Positions 50,593 to 57,634 of a stretch of DNA of 57,634 bases are shown here, one piece after another. The stretch's first letter is position 1. Each line of letters begins with the position of its first letter. The DNA is taken from assembly GCA_017474845.1 (NCBI GenBank), contig JAFVGS010000024.1, positions 1 through 57,634 on the forward strand, in the 5' to 3' direction. This DNA is from Prevotella sp. (GTDB lineage: Bacteria > Bacteroidota > Bacteroidia > Bacteroidales > Bacteroidaceae). Below the pieces are notes generated by a model. That model did no database searches. It was not told the DNA's origin and saw only the letters and a list, made by a program, of their open reading frames with translations. A program made the position numbers and the translations under genes.

Positions 50593-51588
50593 ATGAAGAT
50601 ATTAGTTACTGGTGCGAGCGGCTTTATCGGCTCGTTTATCGTAGAGGAGGCACTCAGGCAGGGATTCGAGACGTGGGCTGCCGTCAGGAAGAGCAGTTCG
50701 AAGGAATACCTGCAGGACGAACGCATCCACTTCATCGAACTGAACCTCTCGAAGAAGGACCAGCTTGTGGAGCAACTCAGGGGACATGACTTCGACTACA
50801 TGGTGCATGCAGCCGGCGTGACGAAGTGCCTAAACAAACAGGATTTCATGCGCATCAACTGCGAGGGAACGAAAAACTTAGTGGAGGCCATCCTCGAGCT
50901 CCAAATGCCCTTGAAGCGATTCGTCTACCTGAGCAGCCTCAGCATCTTTGGAGCCATCAGGGAGCAGCAGCCTTATCAGGAAATCCGCGAAACGGACACA
51001 CCACTACCGAATACCGAATACGGACGCAGCAAGTTGGAGGCAGAGAAATACCTCGAGTCCATAGGCTCGTGTATACCTTATATTATATTAAGGCCGACGG
51101 GTGTGTATGGTCCCAGGGAGAAGGATTATTTCGTTATGGCGAAGAGCATCAAGCAGCACTCCGACTTCGCTGTGGGCTACAAACGTCAGGACATCACGTT
51201 CGTCTATGTGACAGACGTGGTACAAGCCGTGTTCTTAGCAATGGAAAAGGGAGAGAACGGCCGCAAATATTTCCTCTCTGACGGCGAGGTGTATCAGAGT
51301 ACCACATTCAGCGACCTCATCCATGAGGAGCTGGGACGTCCGTGGTGGATTCGCATTACGGCACCTGTGTGGGTGTTGCGCATCATCACCTTCTTCGGCG
51401 AGTACACCAGTAGGTTGACAGGTAAGATCAGCGTACTGAACAATGATAAGTTCAATATTCTGAAACAGCGCAACTGGCGTTGTGACATCCAGCCTGCCAT
51501 CGACGAACTCGGTTATCAGCCGACGGTGAAGTTGGAAGAGGGCGTCAAGCGATCCATCAAGTGGTACAAAGAGAACGGATGGCTTTGA
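50593..51588 (+). CDS. NAD-dependent epimerase/dehydratase (extended SDR)
   Basis: The 331-residue protein starts with the Rossmann motif TGASGFIGSFIVEEA. The catalytic Tyr-Lys pair is in NTEYGRSKLEAEKYL and RPTGVYGPREKDYF follows. The substrate cannot be named: the group includes nucleotide-sugar epimerases and NAD-dependent reductases acting on lipids. The next gene, a PAP2 family protein, may share a lipid or envelope pathway, as the pair runs in the same direction with only about 28 bases between. Confidence 0.86.
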   Translation: MKILVTGASGFIGSFIVEEALRQGFETWAAVRKSSSKEYLQDERIHFIELNLSKKDQLVEQLRGHDFDYMVHAAGVTKCLNKQDFMRINCEGTKNLVEAILELQMPLKRFVYLSSLSIFGAIREQQPYQEIRETDTPLPNTEYGRSKLEAEKYLESIGSCIPYIILRPTGVYGPREKDYFVMAKSIKQHSDFAVGYKRQDITFVYVTDVVQAVFLAMEKGENGRKYFLSDGEVYQSTTFSDLIHEELGRPWWIRITAPVWVLRIITFFGEYTSRLTGKISVLNNDKFNILKQRNWRCDIQPAIDELGYQPTVKLEEGVKRSIKWYKENGWL

Positions 51589-51616
51589 AAGGCAAAAAGG
51601 TGAAAAGGTAAAAGGG
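51588..51616. repeat. AAAAAGGTGAAAAGGT phrase repeat
   Basis: AAAGGCAAAAAGGTGAAAAG, then GTAAAAGGG, fills the epimerase-PAP2 gap and runs into the GTG start codon of the PAP2 gene. Confidence 0.6.
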
Positions 51617-52587
51617 TGAAGATCATTAAGGATTTATTCAAGATTGAGAAGAAGCCGAGGAAGGGGCTTTTTGCAGTGGAATGGGTCATCATGGGCTATC
51701 TGCTGCTGACAACCTTGTTGGTGCTCTTCACCTATACGAAGGCCGTCAATCCCAATGCCATGCTATGGGGGCGCTTCCATATCCTGCTGCTCACGTTGGC
51801 CATGTGGCTCGTCTACCGTCTTGTGCCCTGCCGTTTCACCCACTTCTGCCGTATCTGTGTACAGATGCTGCTCCTGGGATGGTGGTATTCCGACACCTAT
51901 GAACTAAACCGTATCTTCCCCAATCTCGACCACGTGTTTGCCGGATACGAGCAATCACTCTGCAACTGTCAGCCAGCCCTGCACTTCTCGCAGGCCATCT
52001 CCCACCCTGTGTTCAGCGAACTGATGCACTTAGGCTATTCAGCCTATTTCCCGATGATCGCCCTTGTGTCGCTGTTCGCTTTCTTCTTCCGCTACAAGGA
52101 GTTCGACCGCACAGTGTTCATCATCCTCGTAGCGTTCTTCATCTACTATGTCATCTTCGTCTTCCTGCCCGTCACCGGACCGCAATACTACTATCAGGCC
52201 GTAGGACTGGACAAAATCGCAGCAGGTGTCTTCCCAAACGTGGGTCACTATTTCATGGACCATCAAGAGCCACTGCCCATGCCCGGATGGAGTGACGGTT
52301 TCTTCTATCACATGGTGGAGAATGCCCACAATGCAGGCGAGCGCCCCACGGCAGCCTTTCCCAGCAGTCATGTGGGCATAGCGACGATCCTGATGTTCCT
52401 CGCCTGGCGTCTGCGCAACCGATGGCTCCTCTGGGGTATGCTGCCCATTTATGTGCTATTGTGTCTGGCTACGGTCTATATCCAGGCCCATTACTTCGTC
52501 GATGTCATCGGCGGATGGGTGTCGGCAGTCCTCATTTACGTGGTTTTGCATTTTTTATGGGGAAAAATTTGTGCAATTAAAAAATAA
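51616..52587 (+). CDS. PAP2-superfamily membrane phosphatase or lipid transferase
   Basis: The 323-residue protein has about six membrane segments. PAP2 motifs are visible: PTAAFPSSHVGIATIL and, later, QAHYFVDVIGGW with the catalytic histidine. The family includes phosphatidate phosphatases and inositol-phosphorylceramide synthase-like (Aur1) enzymes; the latter occur in sphingolipid-making Bacteroidetes. The start is a GTG at 51616 inside a phrase repeat. A later ATG (51691, MGYLLLTTLL) would cut into the first membrane segment, so I prefer the GTG. Confidence 0.8.
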   Translation: MKIIKDLFKIEKKPRKGLFAVEWVIMGYLLLTTLLVLFTYTKAVNPNAMLWGRFHILLLTLAMWLVYRLVPCRFTHFCRICVQMLLLGWWYSDTYELNRIFPNLDHVFAGYEQSLCNCQPALHFSQAISHPVFSELMHLGYSAYFPMIALVSLFAFFFRYKEFDRTVFIILVAFFIYYVIFVFLPVTGPQYYYQAVGLDKIAAGVFPNVGHYFMDHQEPLPMPGWSDGFFYHMVENAHNAGERPTAAFPSSHVGIATILMFLAWRLRNRWLLWGMLPIYVLLCLATVYIQAHYFVDVIGGWVSAVLIYVVLHFLWGKICAIKK

Positions 52588-52591
52588 TGCC

Positions 52592-52599
52592 TACCTTTG
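52592..52599 (+). promoter_or_regulatory. -7 element for greA
   Basis: TACCTTTG is preceded by TTTG at about 52568-52571 as a -33 element. Transcription would start near 52607. Confidence 0.65.
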
Positions 52600-52635
52600 C
52601 ATCCGTAAGTAAGGATAAGGACATGTGAGTACCAG

Positions 52636-52676
52636 AGGATTCCGACATGGAGAAAGTCGGGATTCTTTTATTTTTG
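52636..52676 (+). terminator. Terminator-like hairpin in the greA leader
   Basis: AGGATTCCGAC faces GTCGGGATTCT (two G-U pairs) with a nine-base loop, followed by TTTATTTTTG. It lies between the greA promoter and the greA start codon, so it is likely an attenuator. Confidence 0.75.
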
Positions 52677-52735
52677 TCCGCCCGACCTAATTCGTAAATC
52701 GACAGAAGAAAATAATAATTAAATAGTAAATCATC

Positions 52736-53203
52736 ATGGCATATATGTCACAAGAAGGCTACGACAAACTGATAGCCGAATTACAACGTTTGGAAGGTGT
52801 TGAGCGCCCGAAGGCCTCAGCCGCCATCGCCGAGGCCCGTGAGAAGGGAGACCTCAGCGAGAACTCTGAGTATGATGCCGCCAAGGAGGCACAGGCCAAT
52901 CTGGAAGACAAGATCAACCGTCTGAAAATGACCATCTCCGAGGCGAAGGTAGTAGACACGTCGCGTCTGAGTACAGATGCCGTGCAGATCCTGTCGAAGG
53001 TGGAGATGACCAATCTCGTCAACAAGGCGAAGATGACCTACACCATCGTCAGCGAGAGCGAGGCCAACCTGCGCGAGGGCAAGATCTCCATCAAGACCCC
53101 TATCGCCCAGGGACTGCTGAACCACAAGGTGGGTGACGAGGTGGAGGTGAAGATTCCCCGTGGAAGCATCAAACTGAGAATTGACAAGATAACAGTAGGA
53201 TAA
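52736..53203 (+). CDS. greA: Transcription elongation factor GreA
   Basis: The 155-residue protein rescues backtracked RNA polymerase. The N-terminal coiled coil (about 1-75) includes the acidic tip GDLSENSEYDAAKE, whose residues act in the RNA polymerase channel. The C-terminal FKBP-like domain ends AQGLLNHKVGDEVEVKIPRG and then SIKLRIDKITV. It is followed after one base by a HIT-family gene, forming an operon. A terminator-like hairpin lies in its leader. Confidence 0.96.
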   Translation: MAYMSQEGYDKLIAELQRLEGVERPKASAAIAEAREKGDLSENSEYDAAKEAQANLEDKINRLKMTISEAKVVDTSRLSTDAVQILSKVEMTNLVNKAKMTYTIVSESEANLREGKISIKTPIAQGLLNHKVGDEVEVKIPRGSIKLRIDKITVG

Positions 53204-53204
53204 T

Positions 53205-53597
53205 ATGGACATTTTTTCTAAGATTGCTGCTGGTGAGATTCCCAGCTACAAGTGCGCAGAGAACGAGGAGTTCTACGCTTTCCTCGACATCAATCCGCTG
53301 GTGAAGGGTCACACCCTCGTGATTCCCCGCCGCGAAGTGGACTACTTCTTCGATATGGACGATGACGAGCTGGCCCGTTATCAGACTTTCGCCAAACGTG
53401 TGGCCAAAGCCATCAAGGCAGCCTTCCCCTGTAAGAAGGTGGCACAGATCGTGCTGGGCCTTGAAGTGCCCCACGCCCATATCCACCTGATTCCCATGCA
53501 GTCGGAACAGGATGCAGACTTCCGTCGTGAGAAGCTCAAACTGTCGGAAGAAGAATTCAAGGAAATCGCCGCTAAAATAAGAGATGAGTTTGTCTGA
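53205..53597 (+). CDS. HIT-family nucleotide-binding protein
   Basis: The 130-residue protein has the HIT motif HAHIHLIP near residue 90 and the upstream GHTLVIPRREV. HIT proteins hydrolyse or transfer nucleotides (Hint/HinT-like). The start MDIFSKIAAGEIPSYKCAEN is typical. It begins one base after greA. Its stop codon is immediately next to the stop codon of manC on the other strand. Confidence 0.93.
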   Translation: MDIFSKIAAGEIPSYKCAENEEFYAFLDINPLVKGHTLVIPRREVDYFFDMDDDELARYQTFAKRVAKAIKAAFPCKKVAQIVLGLEVPHAHIHLIPMQSEQDADFRREKLKLSEEEFKEIAAKIRDEFV

Positions 53598-54692
53598 TTA
53601 GACAAACTCATCTCCATATTTCATCTGCACCTCACTGGCATACTTCCTCACTAACGATGAAGAGTCGCCTTTCTTACAAATGAACAGCACGTTGTCGTGT
53701 TCCACCACGATATAACCTTCCAGTCCGCTGATAACGCCCAGACGTCCCTTCGGCAGACAGATGATGTTGTTATGACAATCCTCCATCTCTACCTCAGAGT
53801 TGAGAACCACATTATCGTCTTCCACTTTACTCATCGCCTCATAGATGGCATGCCACGTGCCTAAGTCAGCCCAGCCGAAGTCGCACTTCATCACATATAC
53901 ATCACGGCTCTGTTCCAGAATGGCATAGTCGAGCGACAGGTTCGGGTAACGCGGATAGTTCTCTTCGACATAAGCCAACTCCTCCTCATAGGTATAGCTC
54001 TTTCGATTGAGTCTCAAGTTACGCAGCACAACGGGGAAGATGGCCTCAAAACTCAGAATCAGATGGCGGGCGTTGGAAATGAAGATACCCGTATTCCAAT
54101 AAAACTCGCCACTCTCCATAAACATCGTGGCAAAGTCGCGCTCTGGCTTCTCCGTGAACGATTTCACCTTGTAGACGTCCGGCTTGCAACTCATATCGCC
54201 CAGCTGGATATAACCATAGCCGGGTTCCGGACGCGTAGGCTTCACACCTATCGCCAGCAGCACATCGTTCTCCGAGACGTAGCCAATGCCCACATTCATA
54301 CTTTGAAAGAAACGTTCTTCGTCGATGACCATCTGATCAGAGGGCGAAACGATGATGTTGGCTTCGGAATTCCGTTTCAAGATGCGCATGTTTGCCCATG
54401 CCACACTCGGAGCCGTGTTTCTGTGAATGGGTTCCACGAGAATATTCTCATCCGTCAGAAAGGGCAGCTGCTCTTTTACCTGCGGCAGGTATTCCCTACA
54501 CGTACATATATATATATTCTCTGGGGGTAGAATTTTGCAGAAACGGTCCACCGTGGTCTGGAGCATGGTCCTCCCTGTACCAAAGAGATCCATAAACTGT
54601 TTCGGATAGGCGTTCCTGCTCGCTGGCCATAGACGACGCCCCCTTCCTCCCGCGAGAATCACGCAGAAAGTTCTATTGTCCTTGATGTCCAT
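53598..54692 (-). CDS. manC: Mannose-1-phosphate guanylyltransferase
   Basis: The 364-residue enzyme makes GDP-mannose for glycan or capsule synthesis. Motifs are VILAGGRGRRLWPASRNAYP, KQFMDLFG, FTEKPERDFATMF, NTGIFISNARH and DYAILEQSRDVYVMKCDFGW. The C-terminal isomerase-type domain of bifunctional enzymes is missing, so this is the monofunctional form. I chose the ATG at 54692 (MDIKDNRTF); the frame continues 16 codons upstream but crosses the promoter region. The Wzc-like gene further on suggests a shared polysaccharide role. Confidence 0.93.
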   Translation of the reverse strand: MDIKDNRTFCVILAGGRGRRLWPASRNAYPKQFMDLFGTGRTMLQTTVDRFCKILPPENIYICTCREYLPQVKEQLPFLTDENILVEPIHRNTAPSVAWANMRILKRNSEANIIVSPSDQMVIDEERFFQSMNVGIGYVSENDVLLAIGVKPTRPEPGYGYIQLGDMSCKPDVYKVKSFTEKPERDFATMFMESGEFYWNTGIFISNARHLILSFEAIFPVVLRNLRLNRKSYTYEEELAYVEENYPRYPNLSLDYAILEQSRDVYVMKCDFGWADLGTWHAIYEAMSKVEDDNVVLNSEVEMEDCHNNIICLPKGRLGVISGLEGYIVVEHDNVLFICKKGDSSSLVRKYASEVQMKYGDEFV

Positions 54693-54719
54693 GAAATAGA
54701 TTAAGTAACATATTCGGTG

Positions 54720-54727
54720 CAAAGATA
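54720..54727 (-). promoter_or_regulatory. -7 element for manC
   Basis: The minus strand reads TATCTTTG 28 bases upstream of the chosen manC start, which supports that start. Confidence 0.6.
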
Positions 54728-54806
54728 GTAAAAAAAACAATAGGATGATAGAATAAAAGCATTAAAAAATAAAAAAATGTGATGGTGGAAGCAAATTTTT
54801 CACTTT

Positions 54807-54830
54807 TCACTCTTCACTTTTCACTTTTTT
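54807..54830. repeat. TTCACTTTTCAC phrase repeat before tRNA-Leu
   Basis: TTCACTTTTCACTCTTCACT followed by TTTCACTTTT matches the phrase repeats at 27877-27908 and inside trhA. It lies between the manC promoter and the tRNA-Leu promoter. Confidence 0.75.
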
Positions 54831-54834
54831 ATTG

Positions 54835-54842
54835 TACCTTTG
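54835..54842 (+). promoter_or_regulatory. -7 element for tRNA-Leu
   Basis: TACCTTTG lies 14 bases before the mature tRNA 5' end. The phrase repeat occupies the -33 position. Confidence 0.6.
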
Positions 54843-54855
54843 CACCCGCAAAGAG

Positions 54856-54937
54856 GCCCAGATGGCGGAATCGGTAGACGCGCTGGTCTCAAACACCAGT
54901 GGGGCAACCCGTGCCGGTTCGACCCCGGCTCTGGGTA
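54856..54937 (+). tRNA. tRNA-Leu (CAA)
   Basis: An 82-base class II tRNA with long variable arm. Acceptor arms are GCCCAGA / TCTGGGT, the anticodon loop is CTCAAAC (anticodon CAA) and the T-loop is GTTCGACCC. CCA is not encoded. It stands alone with its own promoter and terminator. Confidence 0.93.
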
Positions 54938-54954
54938 CTTTGGTCTCAAAGTGA

Positions 54955-54980
54955 GGGGAATCTTCGGATTCCCCATTTTT
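54955..54980 (+). terminator. Terminator of tRNA-Leu
   Basis: GGGGAATC TTCG GATTCCCC is a perfect stem with a TTCG tetraloop, followed by ATTTTT. It lies 17 bases after the tRNA. Confidence 0.88.
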
Positions 54981-55023
54981 GTTCCCGCGTACTTGTGTTG
55001 GTTTCTTGAAAGATAAGGTCAGC

Positions 55024-57384
55024 CTAAGCGCAATAGCCATTAAAGACAAAACAGGTGTTCGGCAGTTTGTTTTCAATGGATAACTGGTTCAGCTGGGCGA
55101 CGGCATAGTTGGGTGTATACTCGGCACGACAGACAAAAACGGTCACGTCAGCATATCGGCCGATGGGCAGGGTGTCTGTCACCAACCCCACTGGCGCAGT
55201 GTCAAGAATCACGTAATCGTACGCTTTCTTGAGTATGGCCATCACTTGTCCGAAACTTTCACGAGCAAGCAGTTCAGCAGGATTGGGAGGTATCGGCCCA
55301 GCCTGCAAAAGGTCGAGATTCCGGTCTGTTCCCGATGGCACAATCTGGTTGAATACATCAGCTTCAGTAATCTCTTCCATTCCTAAGAGATTTGTCAAGC
55401 CCTTGTCTCTGTCTTCCAACATGAACAGCTGGCCGAGGGCTGGCCTACGGAGATCCATCCCGCAGAGGACGACACGCTTGCCAAGGAGTGCACAACTCAT
55501 GGCAAGGTTGGCGGCACAGAAAGACTTGCCCTCACCCGATGTCGACGAGGTGAACAGAATGGTGTTCTTCTCACCCTTCAGCATGAAGTGGATATTGGTC
55601 CGCATCAGTCGGAATGCCTCCGTGATCGGCTCATTGATGCCCGACCGTATCACGATGCCAGCCTTCTGCTTGACGTCGTCACCCGCCAACGGCACTTCGG
55701 CGATGATAGGACGCTCGGTCATCTCCTCCAGATCCTTGCGGTTCTCAATCTTATACTTGAGAAAACCTAACAGATAGAAAATGGCGAACGGGCAGCCGAT
55801 GCCGACACCCAAGGCAATGCCGTAGGCTTTCCACAGGTTGGGCCGTATCTGGCCTTCAACCAGCGGCTCGTCGATGAGTTTGCCATGATTGGATGTCGAT
55901 GACAGGGCAATGGAGTTCTCCTCGCGTCTCTGCAAAAGTAGTTTGAACAAACGGTTCCTGACAGACTGCTGGCGTCCTACATCCGTCAGGGCTTTCTCAG
56001 CGACAGGCGTACCATAGACCTTCCCCCTGAAATTCGAATATTGTGACACAAGTCGCTCCTGCTCTGTTGCCGATGAGTGCTTGGCTTGTTGAAGGGCTGC
56101 CAGGATGGCGACGCTCATCTCATCGGCCTCCGCTGTGAGTGTCTTAACCTGTGGAGACTCCTCTGAGGCAGACTGCAGCAGACGTTTCCGTTTCTGCACA
56201 ATCTCGTTGTATCTACCAATCATCTTCTCCGATACGGAATTATGCATACCCATGTTCGAAGGGATAATCTCATATTTGTTCTCTGGTTTGCTGACATATT
56301 CGCCCAGATAGTCGAGCATCATTCCTTGTGCCTGGGCCTCGGTCAGTTCCGACCCGTATCTGTCGGCCTGCACTATCGAACGTGCACCGTCGGTAAGGTT
56401 GGTCAATCCGCCCTGTTGCTTGATTTCACTGATGGAATCGTCGGTCAGCCTGAGTTCCTTGCCCAGACGGGCTATCCGCTCATTGATAAAGGCCTCTGTG
56501 CGCAGGGCTATCTCGTTCTTGTCGACGTTGGCCTGATGGTTATAACTGATGGCAATCTGGTTGATAATGTCCAATCCCCGCCGTTTAAGATGGTCAATAT
56601 ATGTCAGTTCGACGATGCTCGACATCTTGAGAAAATAACTTGTGAACCAGCGGTAAGAGTCACTTTCCTTTTCCAGTTTCGCCACCCCCAGTCGGCCCAG
56701 ACAGTCCAACGCTGTCGCAAGGGGCGGCTCAATACTGATCAGCCACTCCTGCACTGCCGTCAACGGTTCCCCGTTGGGGTTCCTGGTGAGTGTCACCATG
56801 CCGAAGGGCGTTTCTATCACTTCCGGCAGAGCCTTGATCTGACGCTTGAATGTCCAGACGCTTTCACCGTTACAGTCCAATACGCCTTTCACTAAAATGG
56901 TGCTATCCTGATCGCTCTTGCGCTTCAACAGCATGTCTATCGTACAGAAATCCTCGTATGCTATCTTGTCAATGCTGTCCAGATGAAAGCGGTCCAGATC
57001 TGCACTGACGGGCTGCGTGGCATACACCTGGCGTTTCCTACGACCTTCTTTCACACGATAGTCTGTATAGAGCTTCAGACTCGTCACCACGTCACGCATC
57101 AGAGTACTCGACCAGAGCATCTCAATCTCGTTGTCCACGCCCTCTGTGCGTTTCACCTCGCCTAAGTTGCTGACATACCGCAGCATCATTGTTGAACCGC
57201 GATGCCCATAATTGTCGCTCTGATGAATCATCAGTCTGCCAGAGAATTTGTAGACAGGAGTTACGTAGTGGGTATACAACAGGGCTGCACACAGACATAT
57301 CACCACTGACAGCAGGAACCACTGCCAGCGATGCGCCACCATCTTTATCAGATGGGCAAAGCCTAGGCTGTTGCGCACTTTCAT
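55024..57384 (-). CDS. Wzc-like polysaccharide co-polymerase / autokinase without the C-terminal tyrosine tail
   Basis: The 786-residue protein has an N-terminal Wzz-type segment (membrane helix about 17-37), a large periplasmic part with coiled coils, a second membrane helix near 530-550 (GIALGVGIGCPFAIFYLLGF) and a cytoplasmic BY-kinase-like domain. Kinase motifs are TSSTSGEGKSFCAANLA (Walker A), CGMDLRRPALG (A') and YVILDTAPVGLVTD (Walker B). Wzc-type kinases usually end in a tyrosine cluster; here the protein stops at CFVFNGYCA. It controls chain length and export of capsule or exopolysaccharide. Its 3' end lies just beyond the tRNA-Leu terminator. Confidence 0.9.
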   Translation of the reverse strand: MKVRNSLGFAHLIKMVAHRWQWFLLSVVICLCAALLYTHYVTPVYKFSGRLMIHQSDNYGHRGSTMMLRYVSNLGEVKRTEGVDNEIEMLWSSTLMRDVVTSLKLYTDYRVKEGRRKRQVYATQPVSADLDRFHLDSIDKIAYEDFCTIDMLLKRKSDQDSTILVKGVLDCNGESVWTFKRQIKALPEVIETPFGMVTLTRNPNGEPLTAVQEWLISIEPPLATALDCLGRLGVAKLEKESDSYRWFTSYFLKMSSIVELTYIDHLKRRGLDIINQIAISYNHQANVDKNEIALRTEAFINERIARLGKELRLTDDSISEIKQQGGLTNLTDGARSIVQADRYGSELTEAQAQGMMLDYLGEYVSKPENKYEIIPSNMGMHNSVSEKMIGRYNEIVQKRKRLLQSASEESPQVKTLTAEADEMSVAILAALQQAKHSSATEQERLVSQYSNFRGKVYGTPVAEKALTDVGRQQSVRNRLFKLLLQRREENSIALSSTSNHGKLIDEPLVEGQIRPNLWKAYGIALGVGIGCPFAIFYLLGFLKYKIENRKDLEEMTERPIIAEVPLAGDDVKQKAGIVIRSGINEPITEAFRLMRTNIHFMLKGEKNTILFTSSTSGEGKSFCAANLAMSCALLGKRVVLCGMDLRRPALGQLFMLEDRDKGLTNLLGMEEITEADVFNQIVPSGTDRNLDLLQAGPIPPNPAELLARESFGQVMAILKKAYDYVILDTAPVGLVTDTLPIGRYADVTVFVCRAEYTPNYAVAQLNQLSIENKLPNTCFVFNGYCA

Positions 57385-57408
57385 TTTAGCTTTTGTCTAA
57401 AGTGCAGG

Positions 57409-57416
57409 CAAAATTA
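57409..57416 (-). promoter_or_regulatory. -7 element for the Wzc-like gene
   Basis: The minus strand reads TAATTTTG 25 bases upstream of the start codon. Confidence 0.5.
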
Positions 57417-57634
57417 CTTAAAATCTTTGATTTAATCCACTAGTGTCTCTTATAATATTTTAAAATCAAAAATAAGTATCTCATGCACAACGTTTTAACC
57501 CAACTTTAACGCCACAAACTTGATTTCATTTGCTAATCAGCGATTTGCACATTCTCGCTATGGTGACTGTGTTCTACAGATTTTGATTTTTCGGAACGGC
57601 ATTTTCTTGTAGTTCAACATGGAGTAGATGTCAG
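57417..57634. other. AT-rich region upstream of the Wzc-like gene
   Basis: I see no coding frame in this last stretch. It probably holds further regulatory sequence of the Wzc-like gene and the edge of the next locus. Confidence 0.5.

Noticed and set aside
54856-55024. Integration site at tRNA-Leu
   Set aside because: No integrase of mobile type and no duplicated tRNA 3' end were seen nearby.

Overview
The window looks like a chromosomal segment of a Prevotellaceae (Bacteroidales) bacterium. Evidence is the SusC/SusD pair, the rpsU - xer - hpf - tRNA - tuf order, a Bacteroidetes-type TssD, and the -7 promoter element TAnnTTTG upstream of most genes. I could not run database searches, so family names rest on motifs and remembered family features. 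Layout: 1-5.1 kb carries tuf (cut by the window edge), four tRNAs, hpf, a Xer-type recombinase, rpsU and an aminopeptidase P. 5.2-15 kb carries mdh, about 1 kb of gene-free palindromic DNA, a gamma-carbonic anhydrase, nrdG/nrdD, and a patatin-U32-SufE run. 15.1-21.8 kb has susC/susD facing a glycogen debranching enzyme. 21.9-26.3 kb is an accessory patch: a decayed chimeric gene, two REP-like palindromes around a DUF4143 ATPase and an HU-like protein, an orphan HipB-like regulator with a hipA stub, and a papain-like lipoprotein. 26.3-33 kb holds cysS, a secreted protein of unknown function, a CoA transferase, a small secreted protein and a hemolysin III (TrhA) protein. 33.2-34.2 kb has two TssD (Hcp-like) genes, the second broken. 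48.1-57.6 kb holds rnr, an epimerase, a PAP2 enzyme, greA, a HIT protein, manC, tRNA-Leu and a Wzc-like protein. The most system-like region is 34.4-44.8 kb: eight co-directional genes behind one strong promoter, nearly all for exported proteins. They are an LPP20-like protein, a DUF4384 protein, a 1318-residue coiled-coil protein ending in a transglutaminase-like domain, a caspase-like protease fused to an FGE-sulfatase domain, a CsgG-like protein, a small periplasmic protein, a CHASE2-like membrane sensor without an output domain, and a last periplasmic protein. Facing them is a CbxX-type AAA+ ATPase with a structured 5' leader and a small membrane protein. I propose this as a candidate undescribed envelope signalling/proteolysis system. 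The second unusual theme is short-phrase palindromic repeats of several sequence families. They lie between divergent promoters and inside operons. Some have also entered reading frames without breaking them: sufE and rnr carry one family in opposite orientations, trhA carries another, and nrdD, the susD signal peptide and pepP are weaker candidates.
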